Assembly: GCA_037043455.1 (NCBI GenBank)
Contig: JAWPHD010001213.1
Span: 62,001 to 126,000, forward strand
Source: Cyrtodaria siliqua
Taxonomy: Eukaryota > Mollusca > Bivalvia > Adapedonta > Hiatellidae
DNA: 64,000 bases
Direction: 5' to 3'
The notes beneath the pieces are model-generated. The model saw only the letters and a list, made by a program, of their open reading frames with translations. It made no database searches and was not told the origin of the DNA. Below are positions 30,961 to 41,663 of this stretch, one piece after another (positions within the stretch are counted from its first letter, which is position 1; each line of letters starts with the position of its first letter). The position numbers and the translations under genes are program-made.

Positions 30961-33900
30961 TCAGTTAATAAAGTTTCGCCATTTTGTTTCATGGGTCTCT
31001 AATTTATCGTTCGCAAGTGCTATACATTTTTCAATTTCGATTCGTCTGTATAGATAAGTCTTGAAACAAATAAATTTAGGAATGGTGTTTGTGCATTTAT
31101 TTCTAAAAATAAAATACTTTCCACTAATAATCAAGAAGTTTTTTATAGTGTTATTGATAGAAAAATCTGTTATGCCAAAAGATATAGTGTCAAAGTTCAA
31201 ATCTATGAATAGGTTTAAGCCGTAAATGTATGTTTTTAACTCCGACCAAAACGTTTGAGCAATATTACATTCCCAGAACAAATGATTTACAGATTCAATA
31301 TGCATACTGCAAAAGTCGCAGAGATTGGACTGAACAATATTGCATTTGAATAAAAATTTATTTGTCGGTACTATGCGCATTAAATATTTATATTGAAATT
31401 CTCGGAGTTTCGTATCTATAGTTGCTTTCATTGGCAGCATATATATTTTTTTCCAGGTTAATGTAGTATTTGTAAAAGCTTCCCATTTTTTCTCTGATTT
31501 AATTTCTATTTTTCTGTCGATATTCATTTGATATTCATATAAAAATTTATTGGCCCGTTTAGCCTTTAACAATATGTTTAGGAGTGTCTCATCTCTTTTT
31601 ATATTTATATTTTCTAACTTTAATTTTGATTTCCAATCTTTTGGTATACTTGATAGTATAGACATATAAAATAAGAAATCGTGTTTAGAGATCTCATATA
31701 TATCAGCTAGATCTTTAAAAGTGTAAAACTCTTTTTTTCTATAATCATATAATTGTTCTATAAATTGTATTCCTCTATCAAACCAGGACTTTTTGAAAAT
31801 TGTTTTATTTCCTACTTTTATGTTTGAGTTATTCCAAATGATTTCTTTACCTATTACGTTTGTTTGATTTTGAAAGTGAATGTGTTGCCATGCAATTACA
31901 ACGTCTTGCAAAAAAACGTTGTTTGGAATTAACACTTTCATATCTGATTTATTTAAGTTACATTCAAATAACAATTTACTACCATAATTTGAAATTTTAT
32001 CGGCATAAAAAATCTTCCATTTGCCGTTATTTTCAGAGTCAAATATTCGTTTTATCCAGCCAGCTTTTAGAGATATCAAAAACTTATTTAAATCGATCAT
32101 TTTCAGTCCTCCATCTTCATACCCTCGAGTAATTACTTCTCTTTTAATTTTATCAGGTTTGTTATCCCATAAAAAATTGAACATGGTGTCGTTTAGACTT
32201 TTTATATATTCTTTTGGAGGGTTCGGAAGTACTGTCAACGGGTAAATCAACTTGGGCAAAGCAAAGGATTTTAGCACAGTAATTTTCCCAAGGAGTGTCA
32301 GCTTTCTGTGCTGCCATTGTTTCAAACAATTACAAAAAGCATTTATCTTAGGTATTAAATTTGATTGGAAGTTTTTTGATTTGTCAGTATGAAACACCAT
32401 TCCTAATGATTTTACATTATCAGAGCACCAGTGAAACTTTTTGTTCGCACAGTAGATTGTAGCATTATGTTTTAGACGGCCCGCTCTTAGTACAGTACAT
32501 TTGGATATATTTAACTTGAGACCAGAAATAAAGCTAAAATTATCTAGTACATCAATTAAAGTTGTAAAAGATTTTTTTGATCCGTCTGTGATGAATGTGG
32601 CATCGTCTGCAAATAATGATTGCTTGAACTCATGTCCTTTGATGTTAACACCTTTTATGTCTGTATTAGTATATATTTCATATGATAAAAGTTCTATGCA
32701 TAAAATGAACAGATAAGGGGACAATGGACATCCCTGGCGTACTCCTCTGGCAATAGTAAAGAAATCTGACATGTGTCCATTATTAATGATACAGCTTTTT
32801 GAATCCGAGTAAAATAGTTTTACCCAATTTATAAGTGAATCTCCAAAGTTGAAGTGTTCAAGACAGTTTATTATAAAACCATGATCTAAACTATCAAAAG
32901 CCTTTTCAAAATCAGAAAAGAATAAAAGGGATGAAATATCAAAGTCTTCTATGTATTCTAACATTTCAAATAGTAGTCTAATGTTTTCACCAATGTATCG
33001 TCCTTTAATAAAGCCTGTCTGTGCATTACTTATAATATAGGATAAGACTGGTTTTATTCTGTTGGCAATTGCCTTGGAAGCTATTTTGTAATCAACATTG
33101 AGAAGGCTTATCGGTCGCCAATTTTCTAACAGAGTTATATTTTTACCTGATTTTGGAATAAGAGTTATGACGCTTTGTTTCTGAAGCTCTGTCATTTCTG
33201 CCGTCTGAGAGGAGTAGTTTAATGAATTGAGGAGATATTTTTTAATATCCTTCCAAAATATTTTGTAAAATTCAGTAGTGATACCATCTGATCCCGGACT
33301 TTTATTGTTATTCATTTGTTTAAGGCCTAAAGCACATTCATATTCAGTTAACAAACCCTCACAATTATTTTTGTTATCTTCATTTAAAGTGTTCATAGTT
33401 TTATTAAAAAAGTCGTATTTAGAAAGGTTGCATTCACGTTTTTTATAAATATTTGTATAGTATGCTGTTTGTGCGTTCAAAATATATTTTTGATTAGTAA
33501 GTATTTTACCATGACAATGTAATTTAAATATGACCTTTTTTTCGGAATTTTTTTTTTCAATGTTAGCGAAGTATTTGCTATTCTTTTCATGACTTTCTAC
33601 ATATTGGGATTTTGAACGAAGAATAGTTCCTTCTAGTTTATTATCTATTATATCGTTTAGTTCCTGTTTCTTCTTATCTAGTTCTGTTGTTTGTATTTCT
33701 ATACTATCATTATCTGATATTGAATGTATTTGGGTTTCTAGATGTTCGATTTCTGATTTTAGTATACATTCTTGCTCTTGCTGCATTTTTTTCTTTTGTG
33801 AAGCGTATTTGATGGTTTCATTTCTAATTGTTCCTTTTATTAATTCCCATAATGTATTTGGATTAGCATCTTTATTTATGTCAGCTATTTCAGAAATATT

Positions 33901-34440
33901 TTTCTTAATTAATTCTTGGTACTCTGGCTGCAAAATAAGGCTGTTGTTTAATTTGAAGTAGCCTGGACCCCTTGGTTGTTTTACAAAATCAAGGTTTATA
34001 TTAACTATTGAGTGGTCTGATTTATAACCAGGTTTTATTTCACATGAATTTGTAAAGTTTACCATGCTATCAGAAATTAGAAAATAGTCTAACCTACAAA
34101 ATATAGGTGGCTTATTACTAGAATGCCAAGAATATTGCATTTTTTCTGGGTTGTATATCCTCCATATATCAACTATATTATGAATATCTATCATCGCATT
34201 TATTTTGTTCCGGCATAATTTATGCGTGTCTTGTCTACCGTTCTTCTTATCGGTGTCAATATTTATAACAGTATTGAAATCTCCTCCGATTATAAAATAT
34301 TTTTCTTCATTGTCTATTAGGTATTGGTCAAGTTTATTAAAAAGAGTAATATCGTCTGCGTTCGGACCGTATATATTTATAACTGTTATTTCTTTTTCAT
34401 CAATATTTAGTTCTATCGCTTGTAGTCGACCGCAAACCAA
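30961..34440 (-). CDS. L1/Tx1-like ORF2: AP-endonuclease, reverse transcriptase, C-terminal CCHC
   Basis: The 1,159 codons run without a stop. In order: endonuclease IIGGDFN (residues 51-57) and SDHS (141-144); RT WRPISLLN (~441), motif A SDFEKAFDSLDH (~509-520), motif B GVRQGCPLSP (~566-575), catalytic FADD (610-613); and a C-terminal CDFCSMHIESVNHLFWEC (C-x2-C-x8-H-x4-C, from ~1041). These are all the catalytic residues expected, except the endonuclease N-terminus, which lies upstream beyond the G run. The protein nicks target DNA and copies its own RNA at the nick. The annotated M is internal; the true start is near 34,707. Confidence 0.9.
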   Translation of the reverse strand: MVCGRLQAIELNIDEKEITVINIYGPNADDITLFNKLDQYLIDNEEKYFIIGGDFNTVINIDTDKKNGRQDTHKLCRNKINAMIDIHNIVDIWRIYNPEKMQYSWHSSNKPPIFCRLDYFLISDSMVNFTNSCEIKPGYKSDHSIVNINLDFVKQPRGPGYFKLNNSLILQPEYQELIKKNISEIADINKDANPNTLWELIKGTIRNETIKYASQKKKMQQEQECILKSEIEHLETQIHSISDNDSIEIQTTELDKKKQELNDIIDNKLEGTILRSKSQYVESHEKNSKYFANIEKKNSEKKVIFKLHCHGKILTNQKYILNAQTAYYTNIYKKRECNLSKYDFFNKTMNTLNEDNKNNCEGLLTEYECALGLKQMNNNKSPGSDGITTEFYKIFWKDIKKYLLNSLNYSSQTAEMTELQKQSVITLIPKSGKNITLLENWRPISLLNVDYKIASKAIANRIKPVLSYIISNAQTGFIKGRYIGENIRLLFEMLEYIEDFDISSLLFFSDFEKAFDSLDHGFIINCLEHFNFGDSLINWVKLFYSDSKSCIINNGHMSDFFTIARGVRQGCPLSPYLFILCIELLSYEIYTNTDIKGVNIKGHEFKQSLFADDATFITDGSKKSFTTLIDVLDNFSFISGLKLNISKCTVLRAGRLKHNATIYCANKKFHWCSDNVKSLGMVFHTDKSKNFQSNLIPKINAFCNCLKQWQHRKLTLLGKITVLKSFALPKLIYPLTVLPNPPKEYIKSLNDTMFNFLWDNKPDKIKREVITRGYEDGGLKMIDLNKFLISLKAGWIKRIFDSENNGKWKIFYADKISNYGSKLLFECNLNKSDMKVLIPNNVFLQDVVIAWQHIHFQNQTNVIGKEIIWNNSNIKVGNKTIFKKSWFDRGIQFIEQLYDYRKKEFYTFKDLADIYEISKHDFLFYMSILSSIPKDWKSKLKLENINIKRDETLLNILLKAKRANKFLYEYQMNIDRKIEIKSEKKWEAFTNTTLTWKKIYMLPMKATIDTKLREFQYKYLMRIVPTNKFLFKCNIVQSNLCDFCSMHIESVNHLFWECNIAQTFWSELKTYIYGLNLFIDLNFDTISFGITDFSINNTIKNFLIISGKYFIFRNKCTNTIPKFICFKTYLYRRIEIEKCIALANDKLETHETKWRNFIN

Positions 34441-34533
34441 TTCAGTATATTTTGTGATAGTATGGTTAGATTTCGGGTTGAATAAAATACATACACCTTC
34501 ACTATTAGAGCTTTTACCACTAAAATAAGCATC

Positions 34534-34568
<35 letters not shown>

Positions 34569-34712
34569 ATTCATTTTTCCATACGTTTGCAATATCACTT
34601 GTCGAGTGTGTTTCTTGTAGCAGACATATTATGTGCGATTGTTGTTTAAGCCATTCGAAAAGTTGTTCTCGCTTTTGTTTATTTATCCGCGAACATTAAA
34701 GGTACATATCTT
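34441..34712 (-). pseudogene. N-terminal part of the L1-like ORF2, broken by a G run
   Basis: From an ATG near 34,707 the frame gives MNTKICTFNVRG, a one-base loss then introduces a stop, and in the next frame QLFEWLKQQSHIICLLQETH follows (catalytic glutamate QET). The residues NEWGG then run into 34 consecutive G (C on the plus strand, 34,535-34,568), after which AYFSGKSSNSEG resumes and leads into the long ORF. A normal protein would have about two glycines here. Confidence 0.8.
34535..34568. repeat. 34-nt C run (poly-G on the coding strand)
   Basis: Pure homopolymer inside the LINE endonuclease domain. Could be a real expansion or an assembly artefact. Confidence 0.9.
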
Positions 34713-35589
34713 TGTGTTCATTTGAATTTTGTTTTTGAGATTAAGCTGTATACCAATTTAACATACCGAAATGAAGGACAAAGGAGAGGTAAGGTAGAAG
34801 AAGATGGATACATGTAAACAGAATACAGTGCGAAAACACCTGAGGTTCAAAAGAAACAAAGCAAAGGGTCGAGTGCAGATGCATTAGTTAAGTTATAGAC
34901 TCATGAGCCTGTGGTTATGTTTCGTCAAGACGTACATTTAAAATTAAAAATAATAAAGATTATAATTCAAATACACACACCAAGTTTACAGTTACACAGT
35001 CAGTGAAATTGACTCTGATGGGTGCATAGCATTTAACCGTTTAATTCAAGATTTAAAAAAAAGTGAGGAAGCGCTTTGCCATATTTTAACTTTCAGTAAC
35101 TGAAAGTTAGCATACAGACAAGGTCACTAAGTGCATCATACTAAAGAAAAAGAAACATAGTATGTCTCAGCACGCTGGCCATTAAAAAAAGACTTCGATG
35201 GACTACGCCCAACTCGGTTTTCAGATAAACCAACTTGCCGAGACCAGACTATATCTATTACATATATAAGGTTTGACAGAAAATACAAACTAACAAGAGC
35301 ACACGTTCGATGTACAACAGTTGCATGCGCGTGGTTATATACAAACGCGTTACGTACTAGCGCAACATTATCACATGTTTGCTATAGACGTTGACATGTA
35401 TATAAACTACATATTATATTTGCTGCTAAGCTAAAAGGTTGTGCATGTATAAAGAAACACATATAGTTTTATTGCTAATGCGTTAATATATCCTATCGTG
35501 TTTCCCAAATGTTATTTATAAAACATTTATTGTTATATAAGACAATCTGAATAAACAATAGCCTTTTTATATTTTTTTACACACAACTT

Positions 35590-35934
35590 GTAGTAGAGAC
35601 ATACAGATTACACATATACAAAACATAACTGTATGACCCTATTAGATATTTTAAGGGTGTGCTTTACATAAAGGTATTAGCCTTATATAACTTTATCTAG
35701 AAGGGTGTTCTGCTGAACACGTTTGTTGCCTAAAAGCGCTTTGTCAGTATAACAAGGTTTTTAACCACTATAATGACCTTCAATGTGACAGCTCTATTGG
35801 CCTTAGGCAAGTAGAACTAAGTAGTGCAACAACTTTTGCCAGTGGTGTAAGGGCTGTAAGAGGTACAGGTTTTCTGCCTATCTTTAAGAAGGATATAGGA
35901 TGGGCCATGAAACAAAAACTAACTCAATTATAGT
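35590..35934. other. No gene recognised
   Basis: Host flank right of the LINE; nothing identified. Confidence 0.4.
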
Positions 35935-36170
35935 AACATTTTTATTTTATTTTGAATGATGTCCAATGACAGTAGGGTAAGTGTGAGGTTTAAACCCCCA
36001 GTGGCCTACTTTGCCACTGACCGTTCCAAGGCGGTACCCCTATTGTCAGCTCTTTTGTGTTTGTGATGTCGTTTTCATTTATTATTACTTTTGCCTTCTT
36101 GTTTGTCTGTTTTGTGGTTGACTGTCCTCCTTGAATGCTATTTCGTCTGTCCGATCTTTTTATATTTCGT
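35935..36170 (+). repeat. Penelope-like 3' region, plus orientation
   Basis: GATGTCCAATGACAGTAGGG to CGATCTTTTTATATTTCG, collinear with 62,110-62,358 but lacking about 20 bp around GGTGCACCCTAGAACCGG. Confidence 0.8.
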
Positions 36171-36216
36171 CATTAAACACAAGTTTTCACAAGTCGGAAA
36201 TGCTTGAGAAAAAAAA

Positions 36217-37359
36217 GAGGCCCAAGCGGGCTTGTATCGTTCTACTGGTTAAAAGGATTAGTGTCTGTGCAAAAGATCAAAATTGTACAATGATCTGTGA
36301 TCTTGAGACACGTGTCTTAAACCACTGGACCACGGAGGACCCCTAGATAAAATAATGTAAAGTTCAAGCTATCATTAAAATAAAAATGTCTAATAAGTTA
36401 GATGAAGGTCAGCTGAAAAATTAAGGAGTAGACCCTTTTACAAAGCAAAATGAAGTATTTTTTCAATAAATTATTTCTTATCGGAAATAGCTGGTTTTGC
36501 AGGTGCTAGAGTGTTTACAAGATATAATATGGCATTTTTGCAACCATTCAATTCATATCTTCCTTTTTCCTCAACGGAAATAGCTGGTCTTCAATCTTGC
36601 CTGAGCTTTTACCACTATAAACATTTTGACAAAGTTTGGTAAAGATTGGATGCTAGATGATTCACAAGACATAATATAACCTATTTTCAAGAAATATAGG
36701 GCCATAACTCCGTTATTTCTGAATGGATATAGATGGTTTTCTAACTTATCTGATCTTTTATTACTATTAATATTCTTACCAAGTTTGATAAAGATTGGAA
36801 AGATGAAGAGGCTAGAGTGTCCACAAGGCAAAATATAGCATTTTTAATAATTAAAGGGACATAACTCCATTATTTCTGATCATCCATAGCTGATTTTTGA
36901 ACTTGTCCGAGCTTTTATTACTATTAACATGTTTACCAAGTTTGGCAAAGATTGGATGAAAGATGAAGGGGCTAGCTAGAGTGTCGACAAGGCAAAATAT
37001 AGCATTTCTACAATATTTCAAGGGCTATAACTCCGTTATAGTTGGTTTTCGAACTTGTCCGACCTTTTATTACTGTTAACATTCTGACCAAGTTTGGTAA
37101 AGATCGGATGAAAGATGAGGGGGCTAGTGTCCACAAGGCAAAATATAGCAGTTTCCATTAAATCAAGGGCCATAACTCTGTTGTTGTTCCTAATCCGACA
37201 TGGGTGGTTTTCGAACTTGTCTGAGCTTTCATGGATATAAAGACTGCGACAAAGTTTGGTAACGATCGGATGGAAAATGAAGGTGATAGTGTCCACAACA
37301 AAAAATTAACGGACAACAGACCATGACATAAGCTCTACTAGCCATCGACCAGTAGAGCT
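36217..37359 (-). mobile_element. AGCTC-start tandem-repeat element, minus orientation
   Basis: On the minus strand it starts TTTTTAGCTCTACTGG (37,359 side) and ends with a hairpin AAGCCCGCTTGGGCCTC at about 36,217. Inside are units of ~155-165 bp marked by GGGCCATAACTCC (about 36,700, 36,855, 37,021, 37,168). Same start, subterminal hairpin and repeat-bearing design as the elements at 13,799 and 18,024. A partial tRNA-like head is nested at 36,289-36,340. Confidence 0.65.
36289..36340 (-). repeat. Partial tRNA-Leu-like head
   Basis: Minus strand GTCCTCCGTGGTCCAGTGG, then GTGTCTCAAGATCACAGATC matches the head of the SINE at 50,100; the 3' half is missing. Confidence 0.6.
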
Positions 37360-37559
37360 AAAAACAACATTTCTGAAGGGTTTAAAAACAAGAACAATAT
37401 TTACATCATGCAATAGTTTTAAGAATCCCTTAACATATTAACCAGTGATGACCTGTCATGGTAAGAAATATTCAAAAAGACTATGCTAAACATATTTAGG
37501 AAGACATGAAACATTTAACCATATTGACATTTCTAATGTAATTACTTGCATTAACTCAT

Positions 37560-38837
37560 ATAAAACTAGAAACTAATTCAGCTTGTTTTCGAACTTGTTT
37601 ACGCTCTCATTTCAATTAACAATCTATGCAAGTTTGATAAAGATCAAATAATAAAAGAAGGTGCTAGAGTGTTCACAATGCAGAAAAAAACATTTTTCAG
37701 AAAAACAAGGGCCATAACTCCAATGTTACTGATCAAAATCAGCTGGTTCTCATACTTGTCCAAACATTTATTATTATTAACAATATGTGCAAGGTTGATA
37801 AAGATCAAATAATAAATGAAGGTGCTAGAGTGTTCACAAGGCAGAAAATAGCATTTTTCAAAAACAATCAAAGGCCATAACTCCGGTGTTACTGATCCGA
37901 TTTTACTGGTTTTTAAACTCATCTGAGCTTTCACTGATATTAACAATCTATGCAAATCTGGTAAAGATCAAATAATAAATGGAGGTGTTAGAGTGTTAGC
38001 AAGTCTTAATATGGCATTATTCAGCAAAACAAGGGCCATAACTCTCTTGAAATTATTTCAATCTGGCTGGTTTTAGAACTTATCTGAGCTTTAATTGATA
38101 TCAAGACTCTGGCAAAGTTTCGTAAAGATCCGATTAATATTGAAGGCCCTAGAGTGTTCACGAGGCAGAAAATAGCATTTTTCTCAAAAATAAGGGTTAT
38201 AACTCCCGTGTTACTGATCTACTCTGGCCGGTTTTCGGTCTTTTCTGAGCTTTCATTGCAATAAACAATCTGTGCAAGTTTGGTAAAGATCAAATAATAA
38301 ATGAAGATGCTAGAGTGTTCACAATGCATAATATGTCATTCATTTTCAGCAAAACAACTGCCATAAATCCAGTGAAATTATTCTGATCTTGCTGGTTTTC
38401 GAACTTGTCTGAGCTTTCACTGATATAAAGATACGATTAATATTGAAGGCCCTAGAGTGTTAACAGGGAAGACATAGCATTTTTCAGAAAATCAAGGGCC
38501 ATAACTCTGGTGTTACAGATCCGATTTGGTTGGTTTTCAAACATGTCCGAGCTTTTATTGATATTAACAATCTGTGCAAGTTTGGTAAAGATCCAATAAT
38601 AATTGAAGAGACTAGAGTGTTCACAAGACTTAATATGGCATCTTTAAGCAATACAAGGGCCATAACTCCGGTGAAATTAATCCGATCTGGCTGGTTTTCC
38701 AACTTGTCCGTTTTCGAACTTGTCCGAGCTTTCATTGATATAAAGATACTTGCAAAGTTTCGTAAAGCCCTTATAAATAATGAAGGCCCTAGAGTGTTCA
38801 CAAGGCAAAAGTTAACAGAGGATAGGGCAGTAGAGCT
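37560..38837 (-). mobile_element. Second AGCTC-start tandem-repeat element, minus orientation
   Basis: Starts TTTTTAGCTCTACTG on the minus strand at about 38,837. Units of ~155-165 bp with GGGCCATAACTCC continue to about 37,560 (for example 37,708, 37,871, 38,032, 38,497, 38,655). The far end is not resolved. Frames within (37,644-37,955; 38,484-38,925) follow the repeat and are not genes. Confidence 0.6.
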
Positions 38838-39921
38838 AAAAATCTACCAGTATGTCTTCCAGAATTCGACAACATTATGTTGTGCAGAAAGTTTGCAAGT
38901 GATGAGTTGCATAAACTTTCAGTAAGTGTGCATACTGATAACAAGCATCTCAGTTTTCCGCATTGTGTGCTCGGATGAATCAACCAGAGCCCAGTCTAGT
39001 GCAGCAGGATACCCCATGCCTTTGTTTAATATGTGTCAGTGTTCAAAATTAGGAAAATTAGCTATTGAATGAGCTTATACAGTATTTTCGAGCATCATAT
39101 CACCAAAGTGTGATTTTTTTGTGATTTGGTGTACTTTCTACCTGCATGTACGCGTGACTACTAGCTACCAGTATTTAATATGCATCTGAAAGTCATTCCA
39201 ATTCGATGCAAAGCTTCTAAATGGATTTTAATGTGTACCATTTGACATGAATCAATTTGATTTTTCGCCTTGTAACTTTGTAAAATCAAGGTTTCCATTA
39301 TGTTTTTCAGTTGGGACCCTCATATAAAACTTTTGGGGGTCCTGCTTCATATTTTAGGGGTCCTAGTAGCGGAATATCTTTATAGGTATTTAAATTATAA
39401 TTGCTGTAGGGTCTAATGGCTTGTGACATTTGTTTTCAAATATGGAACCTAGAATATTTATCTGCCAAAAACGAAAATTGATAAACACACTCGTTAAAGC
39501 AAGTTTTTTCTACCGTCCGAAAATATGTACTATCCGAACTATTATGACAGTGATGTTTAGCGTCCGCGAACTATTACCGATATTTGGCCGAAATACTGTC
39601 AATTACAATCTTTTTTCATGCATTTTCTTGTTTTTAATGCCAATATGTCTGTCGGATCAAAAAATAAAGTAACACGCACTGATAATGTATTTTTATTTCA
39701 ACAATTGTCGGTCATCATAGCCGTCATTGTGCCATGTGTGTGACTTTGCTGTACTGTGTTCGCTAGTCCCTTTACGAAGGGAGCAACCACATGTGGATAC
39801 GCTAAAATTGTGGGGACTCAGGACTTACCAATGATTGTAAGACCGAAGGCCCTTAAACAGAGCATCTCTGGCTTAATAATAACATTATCGTACTGTTGTT
39901 GTGAGCAGCCATTTTCGCCGT
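38838..39921. other. No gene recognised
   Basis: AT-rich; the frame at 39,430-39,672 has no recognisable domain. Confidence 0.4.
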
Positions 39922-40397
39922 AAGGTATTACACCACTAATTACTTTCCCCATAGACACCAATGTTAAAGTGTCACATATTAATGATTTGCTGCAAATTCA
40001 ACTCAAGTATGGATAATACAGCAGTGTAATGTTCATATAGAAAACTAATTTTCCACTTGAAAAATCACCGGAAAAGGTGGGGTCACAAGACATGTAAGAA
40101 AGTTCTTGCTTGTTTACTAAACAGGTCAAGGGTACAGCTGTTTTCATTGACTGACTGTTTTCATTGCTCACATAGTGTAAGCATAGAGTCGAAATTTCGA
40201 AAATGTTCATCAGTGATCCAGTAAAACTTATTAATACGCTTCTTATACGTACAACCACAAAATCGAATAGGAATGGGCAGTTTACCCCTACTTATAATGC
40301 CCGTTTTCATAAAAAAAGGAGGGATTACTTTTTATTATAGGAACTACATTCGACTACACCTCGGAGGCTTACATGTAATTAGTGGTGGTAAACCGTA
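39922..40397. mobile_element. ~470-bp inverted-terminal-repeat element, copy 1
   Basis: The left end GGTATTACACCACTAATTAC matches the complement of the right end (GGTTTACCACCACTAATTAC) at about 17 of 20 positions. GTAA flanks both sides, a possible target-site duplication. Copies at 51,793 and 52,385 end at the same right base. Both strands are partly open but no protein is recognised. Confidence 0.75.
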
Positions 40398-40596
40398 AGA
40401 GGGCGCCATGTATTTTTACCCGGCTCGAGAACGCAATGTAATGAACGGAAAATATGAAGCGCGGGGACACAACTAATTGAAGGCGGAGCTTGTACTTTGT
40501 GACGTCATTGCGCCCTAGAGGGGTATATTTTATGAACTGCAAATTGCTGTATTTATAACAATAACTTGCTATCTTCGACAGCTTTGCTGCATTTAC

Positions 40597-40817
40597 CTTG
40601 ACGGCTGTGTTATGGGTTGACGACATACTTTTGTCTCATTTCTAAACGTGTTTGGCACATTATCTGTTATTTCTACATAATCGCCTGGCCGCGTACTTAA
40701 TAAAGTAGCTTCCCGCCACAGGGTAACCTTCACCTTCTCCCGAGACTTGTCTGCCAGGTAAATTTCTTTGATTTTCACAGGACTGTTCATAACCATTACT
40801 TCTTTGACCTCATCTTC
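40597..40817 (-). pseudogene. RPA-like OB-fold exon (possibly frameshifted)
   Basis: After acceptor GCAATTTTCCAG the frame reads EDEVKEVMVMNSPVKIKEIY and continues to KVTLWREATLL, GDYVEITDNV and TFRNETK, the strand pattern of single-strand-DNA-binding OB folds of the RPA type. Two donors are possible: GTATGT, giving a phase-0 exon 40,629-40,817 of 63 codons, or CAAG|GTAAAT at 40,597. The second also covers an SSTHNTAVK block typical of the fold's end but requires a frame change. The exon joins in phase 0 to 41,590-41,663. It is either a short-exon gene or a decaying copy. Confidence 0.6.
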
Positions 40818-41059
40818 CTGGAAAATTGCAAAGCAATGAGTTATGTATGTGTATCAAATGTACAAAGATCAATTGAGTGTTAGATGGACATTCTAGCTGC
40901 ATGTTATAGGTGACATTTGGATATTTTTTTTTACTTAAAATCAATTCTAACAAAAGCTCCGCAAAGCGCGGCAGAATACCACCGTCTGTCTTATAAATAA
41001 ACTTGACGAACAGAGGCCGATATTCGGCTACTTCACAATTCAAAAATTATATGAGGAGT

Positions 41060-41563
41060 TGTGCATAAACAAAATATTTCAATAATTCAAGGGCCACAAC
41101 CACATTTGTTAGACCGCAAAACAAAACAAAACCGACCCGATTCTTTTTAGAGCTGAAAGGGAAACAGATATGTTTACTTTTAGCCTGATCGTTAAGAAAT
41201 CATCCCAATTTTAGATGACATATGCTTCCGACACGAATCGTTTAAACAAACTTGATAACCCAAACTATAAGAATGCCATATATATAGTCTAGTTTTATTC
41301 CCATCAGTGAGATGAAACAATTTAAAGAGTTTTTACCATATATGGCATAAGTGACATACTTATTCAATGAACCGGAACCAAATGAACAAACTTTTGTTCT
41401 CCCTTGGTACTGATCATTGTGATTAAGTCTGACTGAATTTGTGTCAGTAGTTTCAGAGGAGAAGTTGTTTGAAATTGTTTACAAACGGACAACGCACATC
41501 GAGTGGTCAGAAAAGCTCACCTGTGGGCACTTTGTGCTAAGATGAGCTAAAAAGTTATGTTAT
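41060..41563 (-). repeat. AGCTC-start element fragment in the OB-fold intron
   Basis: TGAGCTAAAAAG at about 41,552-41,563 is, on the minus strand, the TTTTTAGCTCA start used by this window's repeat-bearing elements. The far end is unclear. Confidence 0.4.
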
Positions 41564-41589
41564 GAGGAATAGAGGGACATTTAACATAC

Positions 41590-41663
41590 CCGAATTACTT
41601 TCCCCTTCACGGACACCTGCTGCTTTGCAGGATACTTCACAGCCTCGTCTAAGGAAATGAAGG
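41590..41663 (-). CDS. RPA-like OB-fold protein, upstream exon
   Basis: The minus-strand frame gives FISLDEAVKYPAKQQVSVKG, then KVIR, ending at donor CGG|GTATGT in phase 0. This matches the phase-0 acceptor of the next exon. The sequence is a plausible first strand of an OB fold (xVxVKGKVIR). The acceptor on the far side (GGCTTTTGCAG|CC) is weak, so the 5' boundary is uncertain. It lies directly downstream of the Helentron coding region on the same strand, so it could be a Helitron-borne RPA-like gene or a host gene into which the Helentron inserted. Confidence 0.5.

Larger units (their letters stand above)
30645..35574 (-). mobile_element. Nearly full-length L1/Tx1-like LINE with 15-bp target-site duplication
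   Basis: TTTTACACACAACTT occurs at 30,630-30,644 and again at 35,575-35,589, precisely outside the element. On the minus strand the 3' end is A-rich (AATTATAAAAAAAG), the coding region spans 34,707-30,961, and about 0.87 kb of 5' sequence precedes it without a long ORF1. A precise, undecayed duplication plus an uninterrupted 1,159-codon frame point to a young insertion. Breaks: one lost base near the start and a 34-nt G run. Confidence 0.85.

Noticed and set aside
31860..32716. Plus-strand frames opposite the L1-like ORF
   Set aside because: They are the antisense of a confidently identified reverse transcriptase.
37036..38925. Multiple frames of 60-130 codons on both strands
   Set aside because: They come from the GGGCCATAACTCC repeat units.
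39998..40258. Protein-like minus-strand frame conserved at 51,868-52,179
   Set aside because: It lies wholly within a three-copy inverted-end element, the opposite strand is also open in copy 2, and no domain is seen; conservation is explained by recent copying.
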